A stretch of DNA of 64,000 nucleotides from Arthrobacter sp. OV608 (GTDB lineage Bacteria > Actinomycetota > Actinomycetes > Actinomycetales > Micrococcaceae). Position numbers and translations under genes: made by a program. The DNA lies in contig FOEZ01000002.1 in NCBI GenBank assembly GCA_900110595.1, positions 372,001-436,000 on the forward strand, written 5' to 3'. The notes beneath the pieces were generated by a model, which did no database searches, was not told where the DNA came from, and saw nothing but the letters and a program-made list of their open reading frames with translations. This document shows, piece by piece, positions 33,467 through 42,499 of this stretch. Each line of letters begins with the position of its first letter. Positions within the stretch are counted from its first letter, which is position 1.

Positions 33467-34954
33467 CTAGGCGGACCGTGCCACCATCCCGGAGCATTCG
33501 GCCAGGATGCCTTCGCAGCTGCGGATGACCACCCTGCACAGCTCAAGGGCCGAGCGGTCGGTCAGCGGGTTTTCGGCCACGGCCCGCCACTGGTCCAGGC
33601 ACCGGCGGGCCGCTGAAGCCAGCTGGTCCGGGCCGGCATCGGAATCCAGTCCCAGCCTGGCGTGGGACGCTGCACCCCAGCCCCCGATAAGGCCCTCCGC
33701 TTGGGCGGCCAGCTCAATGGGCAGCGGTATGCCCGTGGTTCGCAGGGCTGCCAGCAGCCGGAGTTCACGGAACTCGTGGGCATTGACCTGCAGCCGTTCC
33801 AGCGCGGCCGCCAGCCGGCCTGTGCCCTCACGGGGTGAGGTGCGCATTAGGGCTTCCACCCCTACCAGGGCCGTTCTTGCCTTAAGTGCCTCGGCGCGGG
33901 CCTGGAACTGGCGCCCCAGCAGCTCCAGCAGCGGATGCAGCCCGCTGCGCCGGGCCAGTTCATGCGCCAGCGGCGTGGGATCAGTAAACCCGTTGCGGAT
34001 GAGGACTGCCGCGAGCCGGATGCCGAACAGGCCGTACCTCTCGAGCAGCGAGGCGCGGGCCGCCGTCGTCAGCCCTTCGGGGCCTGCCACCCGCAGGAAC
34101 CGGTCTGCGGACAACAGGAGCTTTTCCCGGTGCGCCCGTTCCATTCCGGCCAGGAGCCGCAGGGCCTCAAAGTCGGGCTGGCGCATGGTGCGGGCGCCTT
34201 GCGCCAGGAGCCCGGCCACCGGGACCACCCCCAACACCAGTTTCTGCAGGTTGTGGTCCCGGCGGTACCGCTCGGCGATGTCCCCCGCGGAGAGGAGGGA
34301 ATCGATCCGCCCCGCACCCACCTCATCGGCCCTGGAGAGCACGGCAAGGGCGTTGACAGTACCGGACCTCCCCGCCTCGGCGTCCTTGAAGGACTCGAGG
34401 AACCTCAGGTCGGATGCATGCATGTGCCGCATCAGGTAGATGATCGCGTCCGCCTCCGATGGCGTGTCCTCCGGGGTAAGGAAGCTGGTGGACCGTGCTG
34501 CCACATCGGTGGAAAGGGAGGCTATCCCAGGGGTGTCGATCAGGGTCATGTCCTGCAGTGCAGGTGAGGGCCACTCCACTTCCAGCCTGTCCACGTCGTC
34601 CGCCGTGGCGTCACCGCGGACAAACACCAGGCGGCCGTCAACGCGCTTCACGGGAAGGCTGCGCGGTTCTCCGGTCGCCGGGTAAAGGGTGATCCGGGGG
34701 GTGCGGCCGTAGCGGTACAAGGTCACAATGCGGGTGCACTCCGCGGTGTCAGTGGGCGCTATCTCTTCGCCGAGGATGGCGTTCAGGAGGGTGGACTTCC
34801 CTGCCTTCACCATGCCGGCAACCGCAACGCGCAGTGGTTCTTCCAGTCTCCGGGCATAACTTTGCAGCACTGCCACGGCAGCGGGGTCTTCCCGGTAGAC
34901 GCTCAACGCCTCCCGGACAAGGTCCGCGGCACCGGCGATGGTGGAGGGTGTCAT
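33467..34954 (-). CDS. Dynamin-like GTPase, IniC-like
   Basis: A 495-residue large GTPase. G1 is VAGMVKAGKSTLLNAIL (about residue 45), with the switch-I Thr in TDTAECTRIVTLYRYG. G3 is LIDTPGIASL. G4 is present only as LSRADEVG rather than N/TKxD, a noteworthy variant. The helical C-terminal half has no clear membrane segment, unlike its partner. It overlaps the upstream GTPase gene by four bases (ATGA). Order and pairing match mycobacterial iniA-iniC; orthology is inferred. Confidence 0.83.
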   Translation of the reverse strand: MTPSTIAGAADLVREALSVYREDPAAVAVLQSYARRLEEPLRVAVAGMVKAGKSTLLNAILGEEIAPTDTAECTRIVTLYRYGRTPRITLYPATGEPRSLPVKRVDGRLVFVRGDATADDVDRLEVEWPSPALQDMTLIDTPGIASLSTDVAARSTSFLTPEDTPSEADAIIYLMRHMHASDLRFLESFKDAEAGRSGTVNALAVLSRADEVGAGRIDSLLSAGDIAERYRRDHNLQKLVLGVVPVAGLLAQGARTMRQPDFEALRLLAGMERAHREKLLLSADRFLRVAGPEGLTTAARASLLERYGLFGIRLAAVLIRNGFTDPTPLAHELARRSGLHPLLELLGRQFQARAEALKARTALVGVEALMRTSPREGTGRLAAALERLQVNAHEFRELRLLAALRTTGIPLPIELAAQAEGLIGGWGAASHARLGLDSDAGPDQLASAARRCLDQWRAVAENPLTDRSALELCRVVIRSCEGILAECSGMVARSA

Positions 34955-36915
34955 CCCGCCCCTGCCACAGCTGGTGCCGCCCCCGCTGCGCCGGCTGCGG
35001 CGGTTGTGGCGGGGGGAGCTCCGGGATTCAAGGTGACGGGGTGGCCAGTCCGCACAGTGTCCGCAGCTGCTTCGGCGGCCACAGCCTCCGCGGCGCGCGC
35101 CAGGGCGTCGACCTTCTTCAGCTCCGCTTTGATTTCGCGGATGCGCACTTCCTTTTCCAGGGCATAGGTGGTGGCGGCTTTTTGCGCTGCGGCCACTGAA
35201 TCCCCCAGGGAGCGGTGGTGCTCGTCCGCGATGTCCGTGAAGTGGTCCCGGATGGAACGCTGTACCAGCCGCAGCCGGTCCTTGAGCTGTTTGCCCACCT
35301 GGAAGGTGACGTCGTCCAGTTGGCGGCGAACCAGGGCTTTCGCCTCGGCCTGGCGCCGCTTCAGCCTGGCTTCCTTGTCCTCCCGATATGCCTTGCGCCC
35401 CAGCAGCAGGCCGGCGCCCACGGACAAGGGGTTAATGAGGGCCATGCCGAAGATGCCCGTCAGCAAGCCGAACATCAGCACACCGCCGTAGGACCCGCGC
35501 ATTCCGATCAGCACCTTTTGCAGTGGATTGACCCTGCCACTGTCCAGCATCGGCATATCGTCCACCGGGTCCAGTGCGTCGCCGCTGTCCGAGACGTGCA
35601 GTACTGGCAGGGTCACCTCGCCGGCAGCGAAATGCTCCGCAACCTGGGCGGCCAGCCACTGGGCGCGTTCGCTGGTCCATACGAACGTGTCCGAAATGGC
35701 AGCTGCGGCGCACTCCTCGAGCCACTGGGAGAACTGGGGCCAGGCAGGTCCGGGATCACCGAGGTCGATGGCCGCCTCGGCTTCACGCTGGATCCGGCGC
35801 AGCCGGTCCCGGAGGTCATATTCCATGTCCGCGATCAGGTCGCTGATGCCGTCGCTGAGGGTAATCTGCCAGCGGGCGGACCGCTTTCGCAGCTCGTCGG
35901 CTTCGGCCTTGGCGACTTCGAGGCCAGCGATCATCTCCGGTGTTTTTCCCGGGTTTTCGAAGGCTGCAAGCTCTGCCTGCAGGGACAGCCGGAGGTGCTC
36001 GGTGACGGACAGCAGGTCCTGGCTCACGGAACGGCGCTGGAGCCGTTGTGCCTTGCCCACGATTTCCGTTCGCAGGTGTGTGATCAGGCCGGGGAAGCCG
36101 GACTCCACGTTCAATTCGGCATCCTGCAGGCGGGAGGCTTCAAGGCGGAGGTCGGAGGAGACGCTGAACAGGGGAATGTCCGGCGCCACGCCGGCAAGGT
36201 GGCCGCGGTCGATCTCCTCCACGCGCCGCCAGTCGGGGTAAAGGTCCGTCTTGGACAGGACGCCCACAACATTGGGCGTGATCCGCATGGCCTGGCGCAG
36301 GAAGCGCAGTTCCGGTTCTGTGTACTCCTGGGAGGCATCGGACACCAGCAGCATGGCATCAGCCGTGGGAAGCGCAGTGAGGGTGGTCAGGGTATGCGAG
36401 GAGTTCAGCCCGCCCACGCCCGGGGAGTCAATGACGGTGAGCCCGCCCGTGAGGAGTTTGCGGGGCAAATACACCTCCCCCGCCACGAGTTTTTTGCTGT
36501 TTCCCGGGTTGCCCCGCTCGGAAACATACGACGGCAGGTCCGCAATGGGAACAGGGTGCCGTTCGATATTGGCTTCGTCGGTGGCATCGGATCCCGCCCT
36601 GGGAACCAGGATCGCTGCGGAGGCGATATCGCCGTACTGGACCACGGTGGGGACCGACGTGGCGATGTCATCAGCGACCGGGCAGGCCGGAGCGTTCACC
36701 AGCGCGTTGATGAGTTTGCTTTTGCCTTGCTTGAATTCGCCCACGACGATGACTCGGATGCTGGGGTCCTCCAGCCTCCGCAAGGTCTGGTCGAGGCGCT
36801 TGCGCAGGTCGAGGCGGTCCCCGGTCCCGGTTAGTTCGAGGCCTTGCTTAACCAGCCCGGCGAGTTGCACAGTCGTCGCAGGTGGTGACGGTTTCGCCGG
36901 TCCGGCTTCTGCCAT
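34951..36915 (-). CDS. Dynamin-like GTPase with membrane paddle, IniA-like
   Basis: A 654-residue bacterial dynamin-like protein. G1 is VVGEFKQGKSKLINALV (about residue 60), the switch-I Thr lies in TSVPTVVQYG, G3 is VIDSPGVGGL and G4 is LSKTDLYP. A hydrophobic hairpin near residues 475-510 (GGVLMFGLLTGIFGMALINP, then SVGAGLLLGRK) could insert into the membrane, as in mycobacterial IniA. Long charged helices follow and an Ala-rich tail ends the protein. AAGGA precedes the start. It lies 20 bp after the IniB-like gene and is coupled to the IniC-like gene. Confidence 0.86.
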   Translation of the reverse strand: MAEAGPAKPSPPATTVQLAGLVKQGLELTGTGDRLDLRKRLDQTLRRLEDPSIRVIVVGEFKQGKSKLINALVNAPACPVADDIATSVPTVVQYGDIASAAILVPRAGSDATDEANIERHPVPIADLPSYVSERGNPGNSKKLVAGEVYLPRKLLTGGLTVIDSPGVGGLNSSHTLTTLTALPTADAMLLVSDASQEYTEPELRFLRQAMRITPNVVGVLSKTDLYPDWRRVEEIDRGHLAGVAPDIPLFSVSSDLRLEASRLQDAELNVESGFPGLITHLRTEIVGKAQRLQRRSVSQDLLSVTEHLRLSLQAELAAFENPGKTPEMIAGLEVAKAEADELRKRSARWQITLSDGISDLIADMEYDLRDRLRRIQREAEAAIDLGDPGPAWPQFSQWLEECAAAAISDTFVWTSERAQWLAAQVAEHFAAGEVTLPVLHVSDSGDALDPVDDMPMLDSGRVNPLQKVLIGMRGSYGGVLMFGLLTGIFGMALINPLSVGAGLLLGRKAYREDKEARLKRRQAEAKALVRRQLDDVTFQVGKQLKDRLRLVQRSIRDHFTDIADEHHRSLGDSVAAAQKAATTYALEKEVRIREIKAELKKVDALARAAEAVAAEAAADTVRTGHPVTLNPGAPPATTAAAGAAGAAPAVAGAG

Positions 36916-36935
36916 AGTGTGTCCTTTGCCTCAGG

Positions 36936-38030
36936 TCAGTCCTCGATGATCGCGTCATCCGCGGCCACCGCTGTAGTGACGTCAAGGTCATTGTCGGCCA
37001 CGATGACCGATTCGTCGATGGTGGTGAAGTCGGCATCAACGTCGCCAACCTCAACCGCGGTATGGGTGTAGTCCACTGTGTTGTCGGCGATAACAACGTT
37101 GTCCTCGACATTGGTGATCTCGTTATCGGCGAGAACAACGTTGTCCGTAATGGTGGTGTCCGTCGAGCTGTCGCTGTTGCCGACGTCCTCCAGGTCTACA
37201 TCAACGCTGTGATCCGAGTAGTCGGTAGTGTTGCCCACGTTGTCGAAATCAACGTCCGTGTTTCCAACGTCATTGAGGGAATTGTCGTTACCGGAATCCC
37301 GGACATCGATGTTCGTCGAGCTGTCCTCGCGGATGTCGGTGTTCCCCACGTTGTCCAGATCGGCATCAATGTCAACGTCGGTGTTGAAGGAGTCGTCGAT
37401 GTCCGTGTCCGTGTTGCCAACGCTCGCATCCCGGCCGGCGTGGATGGAGTTGTCCGTCGAGTGATCCTCGGAGTTGTCCGTGGTGTGGGAATCCTGGATG
37501 TTGTTGGAATCGTCAACATTGGCGTCGTCGCCGGCCCCAACGGCCCGGTCACCGGAGGCGATCACGGAATCGTTGTCGAACCACTGCTCCACGTCGCCGT
37601 CGGCCCAGACATTTTGGTTCACGGACTGGTCGGTGAAGGTGTCCCGGTCGTCCACCACGGAGGTGTAGGAGTAATTGTTCACTACATGGTGGAGCTGCTG
37701 GATGGCGTGTGCATGGTCCTCGTGCTCTTGGTGCCCGGCACTATTCCCGCTGGCTGGAGGCGGGGTGTAGCTGGTTCCGCCGCCGCCGTTGTGGCTCGTG
37801 GTGGCGCTGTTGCCGCCCATGTTGTAATCCCGGTCAAAGCGGGCAGCATTGACCGTAACGGGTGCGTAGTCCAGGACAACCGGCATCGCTGCGTCAACAT
37901 CCGCCGAGCAGACACCGCCCAGACCGTGGGCTTCAAGGGCGCGTTCCGGATCGTCCAGGAAGTCCTGGGCTGCCTGGCGGTCGCCGAAGAGGTGCATCAG
38001 GAACTGGACGAGATCGTTTGCGAGTGTCAT
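36936..38030 (-). CDS. IniB N-terminal-domain protein with acidic low-complexity body
   Basis: A 364-residue protein. Residues 1-52 form a helical IniB-type domain (LVQFLMHLFGDRQAAQDFL, DPERALEAHGL). Residues 75-100 are a Gly/Pro-rich linker. Residues 125-364 are almost entirely Asp, Asn, Thr, Ser and Val in irregular short repeats (DNVGNTDV, NVVIADN). No signal peptide or membrane segment is visible. The body is far more acidic than mycobacterial IniB, which is Gly/Ala-rich. A GAGGA ribosome site precedes the ATG. Leading the two dynamin genes is the mycobacterial iniB position. Function is unknown. Confidence 0.83.
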   Translation of the reverse strand: MTLANDLVQFLMHLFGDRQAAQDFLDDPERALEAHGLGGVCSADVDAAMPVVLDYAPVTVNAARFDRDYNMGGNSATTSHNGGGGTSYTPPPASGNSAGHQEHEDHAHAIQQLHHVVNNYSYTSVVDDRDTFTDQSVNQNVWADGDVEQWFDNDSVIASGDRAVGAGDDANVDDSNNIQDSHTTDNSEDHSTDNSIHAGRDASVGNTDTDIDDSFNTDVDIDADLDNVGNTDIREDSSTNIDVRDSGNDNSLNDVGNTDVDFDNVGNTTDYSDHSVDVDLEDVGNSDSSTDTTITDNVVLADNEITNVEDNVVIADNTVDYTHTAVEVGDVDADFTTIDESVIVADNDLDVTTAVAADDAIIED

Positions 38031-38202
38031 GTGGTTGTCCTCATCTTCTCGAAAATTGCCGGAGCGCCCGTAGTCCCAACCGGGCTTGCATCCAACGTAC
38101 GGGTCCCTCCGCGACCGGGCATCGGGCCCTTCCCCCCTACCCGATGTCCTCCCTCTGGGAAACTTGAGCGCCTCCGGTTAGGGGTTTAGGGGCCCAACGG
38201 AT
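38031..38202 (-). promoter_or_regulatory. Leader/promoter region of the IniB-IniA-IniC operon
   Basis: The 172-bp gap is the only sizeable space inside the cluster, so a separate promoter for the ini-like genes is likely. On the minus strand it contains CATCGGG and CCCGATG arms around a purine-rich loop (about 38112-38140), a possible hairpin. No confident -10/-35 pair was found. Confidence 0.35.
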
Positions 38203-40269
38203 TCATTCCTTTTGGCGGTCTTCGGAATCCAGTGCCAGGCGCAGCCTTGTCATCAGGTCTGATCGGTTTTCGGCGCCCAGGCGGCGGCGCATGCGGGCAA
38301 TGTGGTGTTCGGCAGTGCGCGGGGAGATGTAGATGGCCTCCCCGATTTCCCGGTACGTCTTGCCCTCAAGCACCAGCCTGGCCACTTCCTTTTCGCGGTC
38401 GCTCAGGCCCGAGCCGTCCGGGTTCGTCCCGTTGGTACCCACGGCCGGTGCATCGCGGGACTCCGGTACCCTGGACTTCCCGTTCCCTGCCTCGCTTGGC
38501 TGCGGGTGAAGGTCCCGGGCACAGGACAGCAGCCGCACCATGTCCTTGCGTTCCTCGGCACGCGCGGCGGCATGTCCGGCCAACCGTGCGCCTTCCCATG
38601 GCATACCCACCCTGCCCAGGGCCCGCGCCGCCGCTTCAACGTCGGCAGTACGGATCTTTCGTGCCAGCACTGTAACCCAGGCCTTGCCAGCGGCGGCAAA
38701 GACCGCGGCGAGGTGGCTGTGGGCCGCGGCCCGGGCCAGGGCGGTTGCATGGGGAGCCAGGTCTGCCGGGCTGTCACTGAGCAGTGCTGCCTGGACGGCT
38801 GCCCAGTGGAAGGGCACGGCCCACAGGGGCGGATCCCCCAAATGCCCCAGCAGCTGGTTCGCCTCGTCCAGGTAGTGTGTCACCCGGTGGGTTTCGCGGA
38901 GCCGAGCGGCAGCTATCATCAGTTCACCCCACGGCAGGAGGCTGTAAAGGTCCACCGAGATGTGCAGCATGGCTTCATGCGCCCGCTCCCAGGCCATGAC
39001 AAGTTGCGCAATTTCGCCGTTGCGCCGGGCGATCCCGACTTCCAGTGCCGCACACATGAACTCATCGCGGGGGACGAGCGGCCAGTGGTTGGCTTTCGAG
39101 GCCTCATTGATGGCGAGCCGTGCGTCCTCAAGCCTGTCCTGCTGCATGGCCGACCACGCCTGAAGCAGGAAGAGCCTGGGCTTGGCTGCGTTTCCGCCCT
39201 GGCCCGCCGCCACTGCTGACATGCAGACTGTCTCTGCCAGATGGGGTTCTCCGGTGTGCAGGGCGAGCAGTGCGGCCAACGCCGCTGGAGTGTCCGGGAG
39301 GGGAAGCGCCGCACCTGTCCCGTTGAGCATGTCCGAGGCATGGATCAGCACGGGGAGTGCCCTGTGCGGCTCGACAGCCAGCGACTCCATGATTCCCTTG
39401 CCCGTTTCTGCGAGGGCCACTGCCAGCAAGGTGGGAGCGGCCGGTGGCGCTTCTGCCCGGAAGAGTGACTTGGCGCCGCGCACGTTGCCACTGCCGATCA
39501 TGGTGACGGCGGCAAGCGGTGCAGACGTGCCTGCTCTCGAGGCGCCCAACCAGCTGTACGCGTCCCCGCCCCGGGCCAGCATGCCGCGCTGGGCCCACAC
39601 TGCTGCTGCCACATCCACACCACGGCGGACGTCCGGCGGATCAGCACATACCAGGAGCGTATCGATAATCCGGGTAGCGGTGTCCAGGTCCCCGTTGCCC
39701 ACGGCTGCCTGGGCACGCCGTGCGGCGGTGCCGAGCTCATCGGCTCCTGCCAGCAGTGCCTCGTCATAGAGTTGGGCGGCCAGACCTGGATCCTGTTCCA
39801 GCGCCTTGTCACCTGCGTGTTCCAGCTCGGCCGCAACCCGGGGATCGGCGAGCCCGCCGCGAGCCAGTTCGCGGGCCAGGTCTCCCAGCGGCTGGCCGTG
39901 CTCGGCATAGGCGGACACCAGCTCACGTTGGAGCGCGTGCACCCTGGTTGTGGGGGCAACTGTCAGCAGGGCATGCTGGGCAGGTCCTACTACTGTTCCG
40001 TCCGGCGTCAGAAGACCCGCGGATTCTGCCCGCTCCACCAGGGCGTCAAGCCCCTCCACATCGCCGCCGTCGATCTTCCGCTGCAGGTCAGCAGGCAGCG
40101 GGCCGGGCAAGGCAAAACCAACAGACAGTGCCAGGAGGAGTTCGCGGACCGCCGCATTCGCGCCTTTGAGCTGCCCGGCCATCTGCTCGGCGGCATGCGG
40201 CAAGTGGCTGTGGTTCAGCTCCACCGGCAGGAAACCATGATCTGCCAAGTGCACCTCGTTGCCGGTCAT
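38203..40269 (-). CDS. Large LuxR-family transcriptional regulator
   Basis: A 688-residue regulator. The C-terminal 65 residues are a LuxR/FixJ helix-turn-helix: LSDREKEVARLVLEGKTYRE, then ISPRTAEHHIARMRRRLGA. The rest is alpha-helical, Ala/Leu-rich and TPR-like, as in the sensor half of LAL/MalT regulators. I find no P-loop, so the N-terminal ATPase of full LAL proteins is missing. The start lies one base after the Hsp70-like stop, implying translational coupling. It probably controls the cluster; the signal is unknown. Confidence 0.85.
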   Translation of the reverse strand: MTGNEVHLADHGFLPVELNHSHLPHAAEQMAGQLKGANAAVRELLLALSVGFALPGPLPADLQRKIDGGDVEGLDALVERAESAGLLTPDGTVVGPAQHALLTVAPTTRVHALQRELVSAYAEHGQPLGDLARELARGGLADPRVAAELEHAGDKALEQDPGLAAQLYDEALLAGADELGTAARRAQAAVGNGDLDTATRIIDTLLVCADPPDVRRGVDVAAAVWAQRGMLARGGDAYSWLGASRAGTSAPLAAVTMIGSGNVRGAKSLFRAEAPPAAPTLLAVALAETGKGIMESLAVEPHRALPVLIHASDMLNGTGAALPLPDTPAALAALLALHTGEPHLAETVCMSAVAAGQGGNAAKPRLFLLQAWSAMQQDRLEDARLAINEASKANHWPLVPRDEFMCAALEVGIARRNGEIAQLVMAWERAHEAMLHISVDLYSLLPWGELMIAAARLRETHRVTHYLDEANQLLGHLGDPPLWAVPFHWAAVQAALLSDSPADLAPHATALARAAAHSHLAAVFAAAGKAWVTVLARKIRTADVEAAARALGRVGMPWEGARLAGHAAARAEERKDMVRLLSCARDLHPQPSEAGNGKSRVPESRDAPAVGTNGTNPDGSGLSDREKEVARLVLEGKTYREIGEAIYISPRTAEHHIARMRRRLGAENRSDLMTRLRLALDSEDRQKE

Positions 40270-40270
40270 G

Positions 40271-42346
40271 CTAGACCCCCGTATCTGGAGAGGTGACGGA
40301 TTCAGGAACGTCAGATGGGGTCGCCGAAGCTGTGGGCGTTCCTGTCTGGGGTTGCGTAGCCTCTGGAGCTACTACGGGTGAAGAGGGAATCACGGTCGGC
40401 TCGGGCGGCGCCGCCGGAGACGCAGTCCCAGTCGGCTCGGGCTCCGCCGTCGGAGGAGGGTCAGTCGCAGTCGGCTCGGGCTCCGCCGTCGAAGGAGGCT
40501 CAGTCTCAGTGGGCCCCGGCTCCCCCGTCGAAGGAGGCTCAGTCACAGGCGGGACCGGCTCACCCGTTACGGGATCCGTCGCCACCGGCTCGCCCGTCAG
40601 CGGATCTGTCGGCACCGGCTCGCCGGTGACGGGGTCAATGGCTACGGGTGGTGCGGCATTGGCGTCCGGGGCCACGGCACCAGGGCCGGCTGCGGCGGGA
40701 CCTGCGGGCCCGCCCGTCGCAACGTCAAGCCCGGCTACCGCGGCCGGGCCGTTTTCCGCTGCCACCCTCCACAACGGCCGGCTGGTGGGTGACGCTTCAA
40801 CATCAAGGCCCGGGCCGCTGTAAGGCACGGCCTCATTGGTCATGTCCGCTCCAACACCGGCTGCCGGGAGTACGGCTGCCGCAGCAACTGGCCCGCCCCC
40901 TGCCCCGCCGGCACTGTCGGCAGTCGGATCCGGTTCAGGGGCAGCGCCCGCCTTCGGGACAAAGATGGCGGTGAGGTCAGTGAATCCCGCAGGGCTCTGA
41001 GCCGTAGTCGCCGTAAGGACCGAGACCAGTGCAGCGGCGGCAGCGATGGCCGTCACCCGAACTGTGGGCTTCGGCGCGTGGGCGCCGCCGTGCACATGGG
41101 CAGGTGCCACCACGCCCGCAACTGCACCACCCGCCGTCGTACCCTTGCGGGACCAGCTGGCATGGCGGCTGGCCGCGTGCGCGCTGGTGCCGGGAGTGAG
41201 TCCGACGGCGGTGCGCGCGGCTCCGGCAGGCAACGCCGCCACGGCTGCCCGGGACTCTGCCTCCGCGCGTGCCAGCACAGCTGACAGCGCCGCACCCAGG
41301 CAGATGGAGGACTTAGGATCGGCATCGACGGCGATGGGCCGGTCCAGCTGTTCGGAAATCAGCTGCGCCACGAGCGGGATCCGCGATGAACCGCCAATCA
41401 ACAGCACGGCGGAGAGATCGGCCGGTTCCAGCTCCAGCTGGGCCAGCGTCTGCTCCAGCGCCTCGACGGTGTCCCGGACAGGTTCCTCTATCAGCGCTTC
41501 AAATTCCGAACGCACCAGGCGGATCTGCTGCTGGAAGCCGGGAAGGAGCACTGAAATGGTGGCCTCGCTGTCCGAGGAGAGCGCTTCCTTGGCTTCCACG
41601 CACTCGCGCCGCAGCCTGCCCAAAGCTCCGCGGACTCCGTCATCTGCGGGGTTGAGAGTCGAGAGGACGCCGCCGGTGTGCTCTGCGACGTAGCGGAAGA
41701 CCTCGGCATCGAAGTCGGCACCGCCCAGGTTTTCGATGCCCTCCGGGCGCCCCAACAGCTGGAACCTGCTGCTGCCTGCTTTGCGCAGGACAGCGGTATC
41801 AAAGGTTCCGCCGCCAAGATCGTAGACGGCGATGGTGCTGCCCACTTCCACGCGGACCTGGGAGGCGTAATACAGCGCCGCCGCAACCGGTTCGGTGACG
41901 AGCGTGATGTTGTCCAGTCCCTGTGCGCCCATGGCGGCCAGGATCATGGAGGTCCGGTGGGTGCCCCACGCGGCAGGATGGGTAACGACGACCTCAGACG
42001 GCTGCGCGCCCTCGCGCTCTACGGCCCGGTCCACCACCCAGCGTGCCATGGTGGCAAAAACATCCTCCGGTGGCAGGGACAGGCCGCCCACGGAAATGGG
42101 GACTGCATCGCCCACCCGGCGCTTGAATTCCCGCACCACCTGACCGGGGAAATCGAGGCTGCGGCGTTCTGCGGCCTCCCCCACCAGGAGGGAACCTTCC
42201 TCGGGGTAGTACACCACTGATGGCACGGCGGTTCCGCGAAGTCCCAGCGGCAGGCACTCCGCGGCAGGGGAAATACCCTGGCCAAAGCGGGAAACGGCGG
42301 CAGCAGTGAAACTGGTCCCCACATCAATGGCGAGAACATAGTTCAT
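40271..42346 (-). CDS. Membrane-anchored Hsp70-like protein with Pro/Thr-rich tail
   Basis: A 691-residue protein. Residues 1-365 are an Hsp70/actin-type ATPase: phosphate-1 VLAIDVGTSFTAAAV, the TEPVAAALYYA segment, phosphate-2 AVYDLGGGTFDTAV (about 174) and adenosine LLIGGSSRIPLV (about 316). No canonical substrate-binding domain follows. Residues about 430-450 are one membrane segment, and 450-691 are a Pro/Thr/Glu-rich, probably extracytoplasmic tail with TGEPV-type repeats. ATG 42346 has GAGG 7 bp upstream; the frame extends 15 codons further. It leads the cluster and is coupled to the LuxR gene. Confidence 0.85.
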   Translation of the reverse strand: MNYVLAIDVGTSFTAAAVSRFGQGISPAAECLPLGLRGTAVPSVVYYPEEGSLLVGEAAERRSLDFPGQVVREFKRRVGDAVPISVGGLSLPPEDVFATMARWVVDRAVEREGAQPSEVVVTHPAAWGTHRTSMILAAMGAQGLDNITLVTEPVAAALYYASQVRVEVGSTIAVYDLGGGTFDTAVLRKAGSSRFQLLGRPEGIENLGGADFDAEVFRYVAEHTGGVLSTLNPADDGVRGALGRLRRECVEAKEALSSDSEATISVLLPGFQQQIRLVRSEFEALIEEPVRDTVEALEQTLAQLELEPADLSAVLLIGGSSRIPLVAQLISEQLDRPIAVDADPKSSICLGAALSAVLARAEAESRAAVAALPAGAARTAVGLTPGTSAHAASRHASWSRKGTTAGGAVAGVVAPAHVHGGAHAPKPTVRVTAIAAAAALVSVLTATTAQSPAGFTDLTAIFVPKAGAAPEPDPTADSAGGAGGGPVAAAAVLPAAGVGADMTNEAVPYSGPGLDVEASPTSRPLWRVAAENGPAAVAGLDVATGGPAGPAAAGPGAVAPDANAAPPVAIDPVTGEPVPTDPLTGEPVATDPVTGEPVPPVTEPPSTGEPGPTETEPPSTAEPEPTATDPPPTAEPEPTGTASPAAPPEPTVIPSSPVVAPEATQPQTGTPTASATPSDVPESVTSPDTGV
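40390..40640. repeat. Internal repeats encoding the Pro/Thr tail of the Hsp70-like protein
   Basis: About ten imperfect copies of a 27-33-bp unit built on GTCGGCTCGGGCTCCGCCGT and related forms. On the minus strand they encode EPEPT, TEPPST and DPVTGEPV units. Such DNA repeats commonly vary in copy number between strains. Confidence 0.75.
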
Positions 42347-42499
42347 GGGTACCTCAGGGCAAACTCGCATTTCGCCGGCAAGCTTCATCACTGGCGAACG
42401 TCACCAAGGTAGCATCACGGCAGGACGGGGAACACCCCTATTGCTACACCGATTGGTTATTTGCCTGCAGATCCCCCGAAGTTGGGAAGAATTCCCTGC

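Noticed and set aside
37062..38189. A 375-codon plus-strand frame opposite the IniB-like gene
   Set aside because: The Val/Ile/Gly repeats are the complement of the Asp/Asn-rich codons. It lacks a ribosome site and crosses the IniB-like promoter region.
40390..40640. Minisatellite or mobile repeat
   Set aside because: The repeats are in frame and encode the Pro/Thr tail of the Hsp70-like protein, so they are coding repeats.
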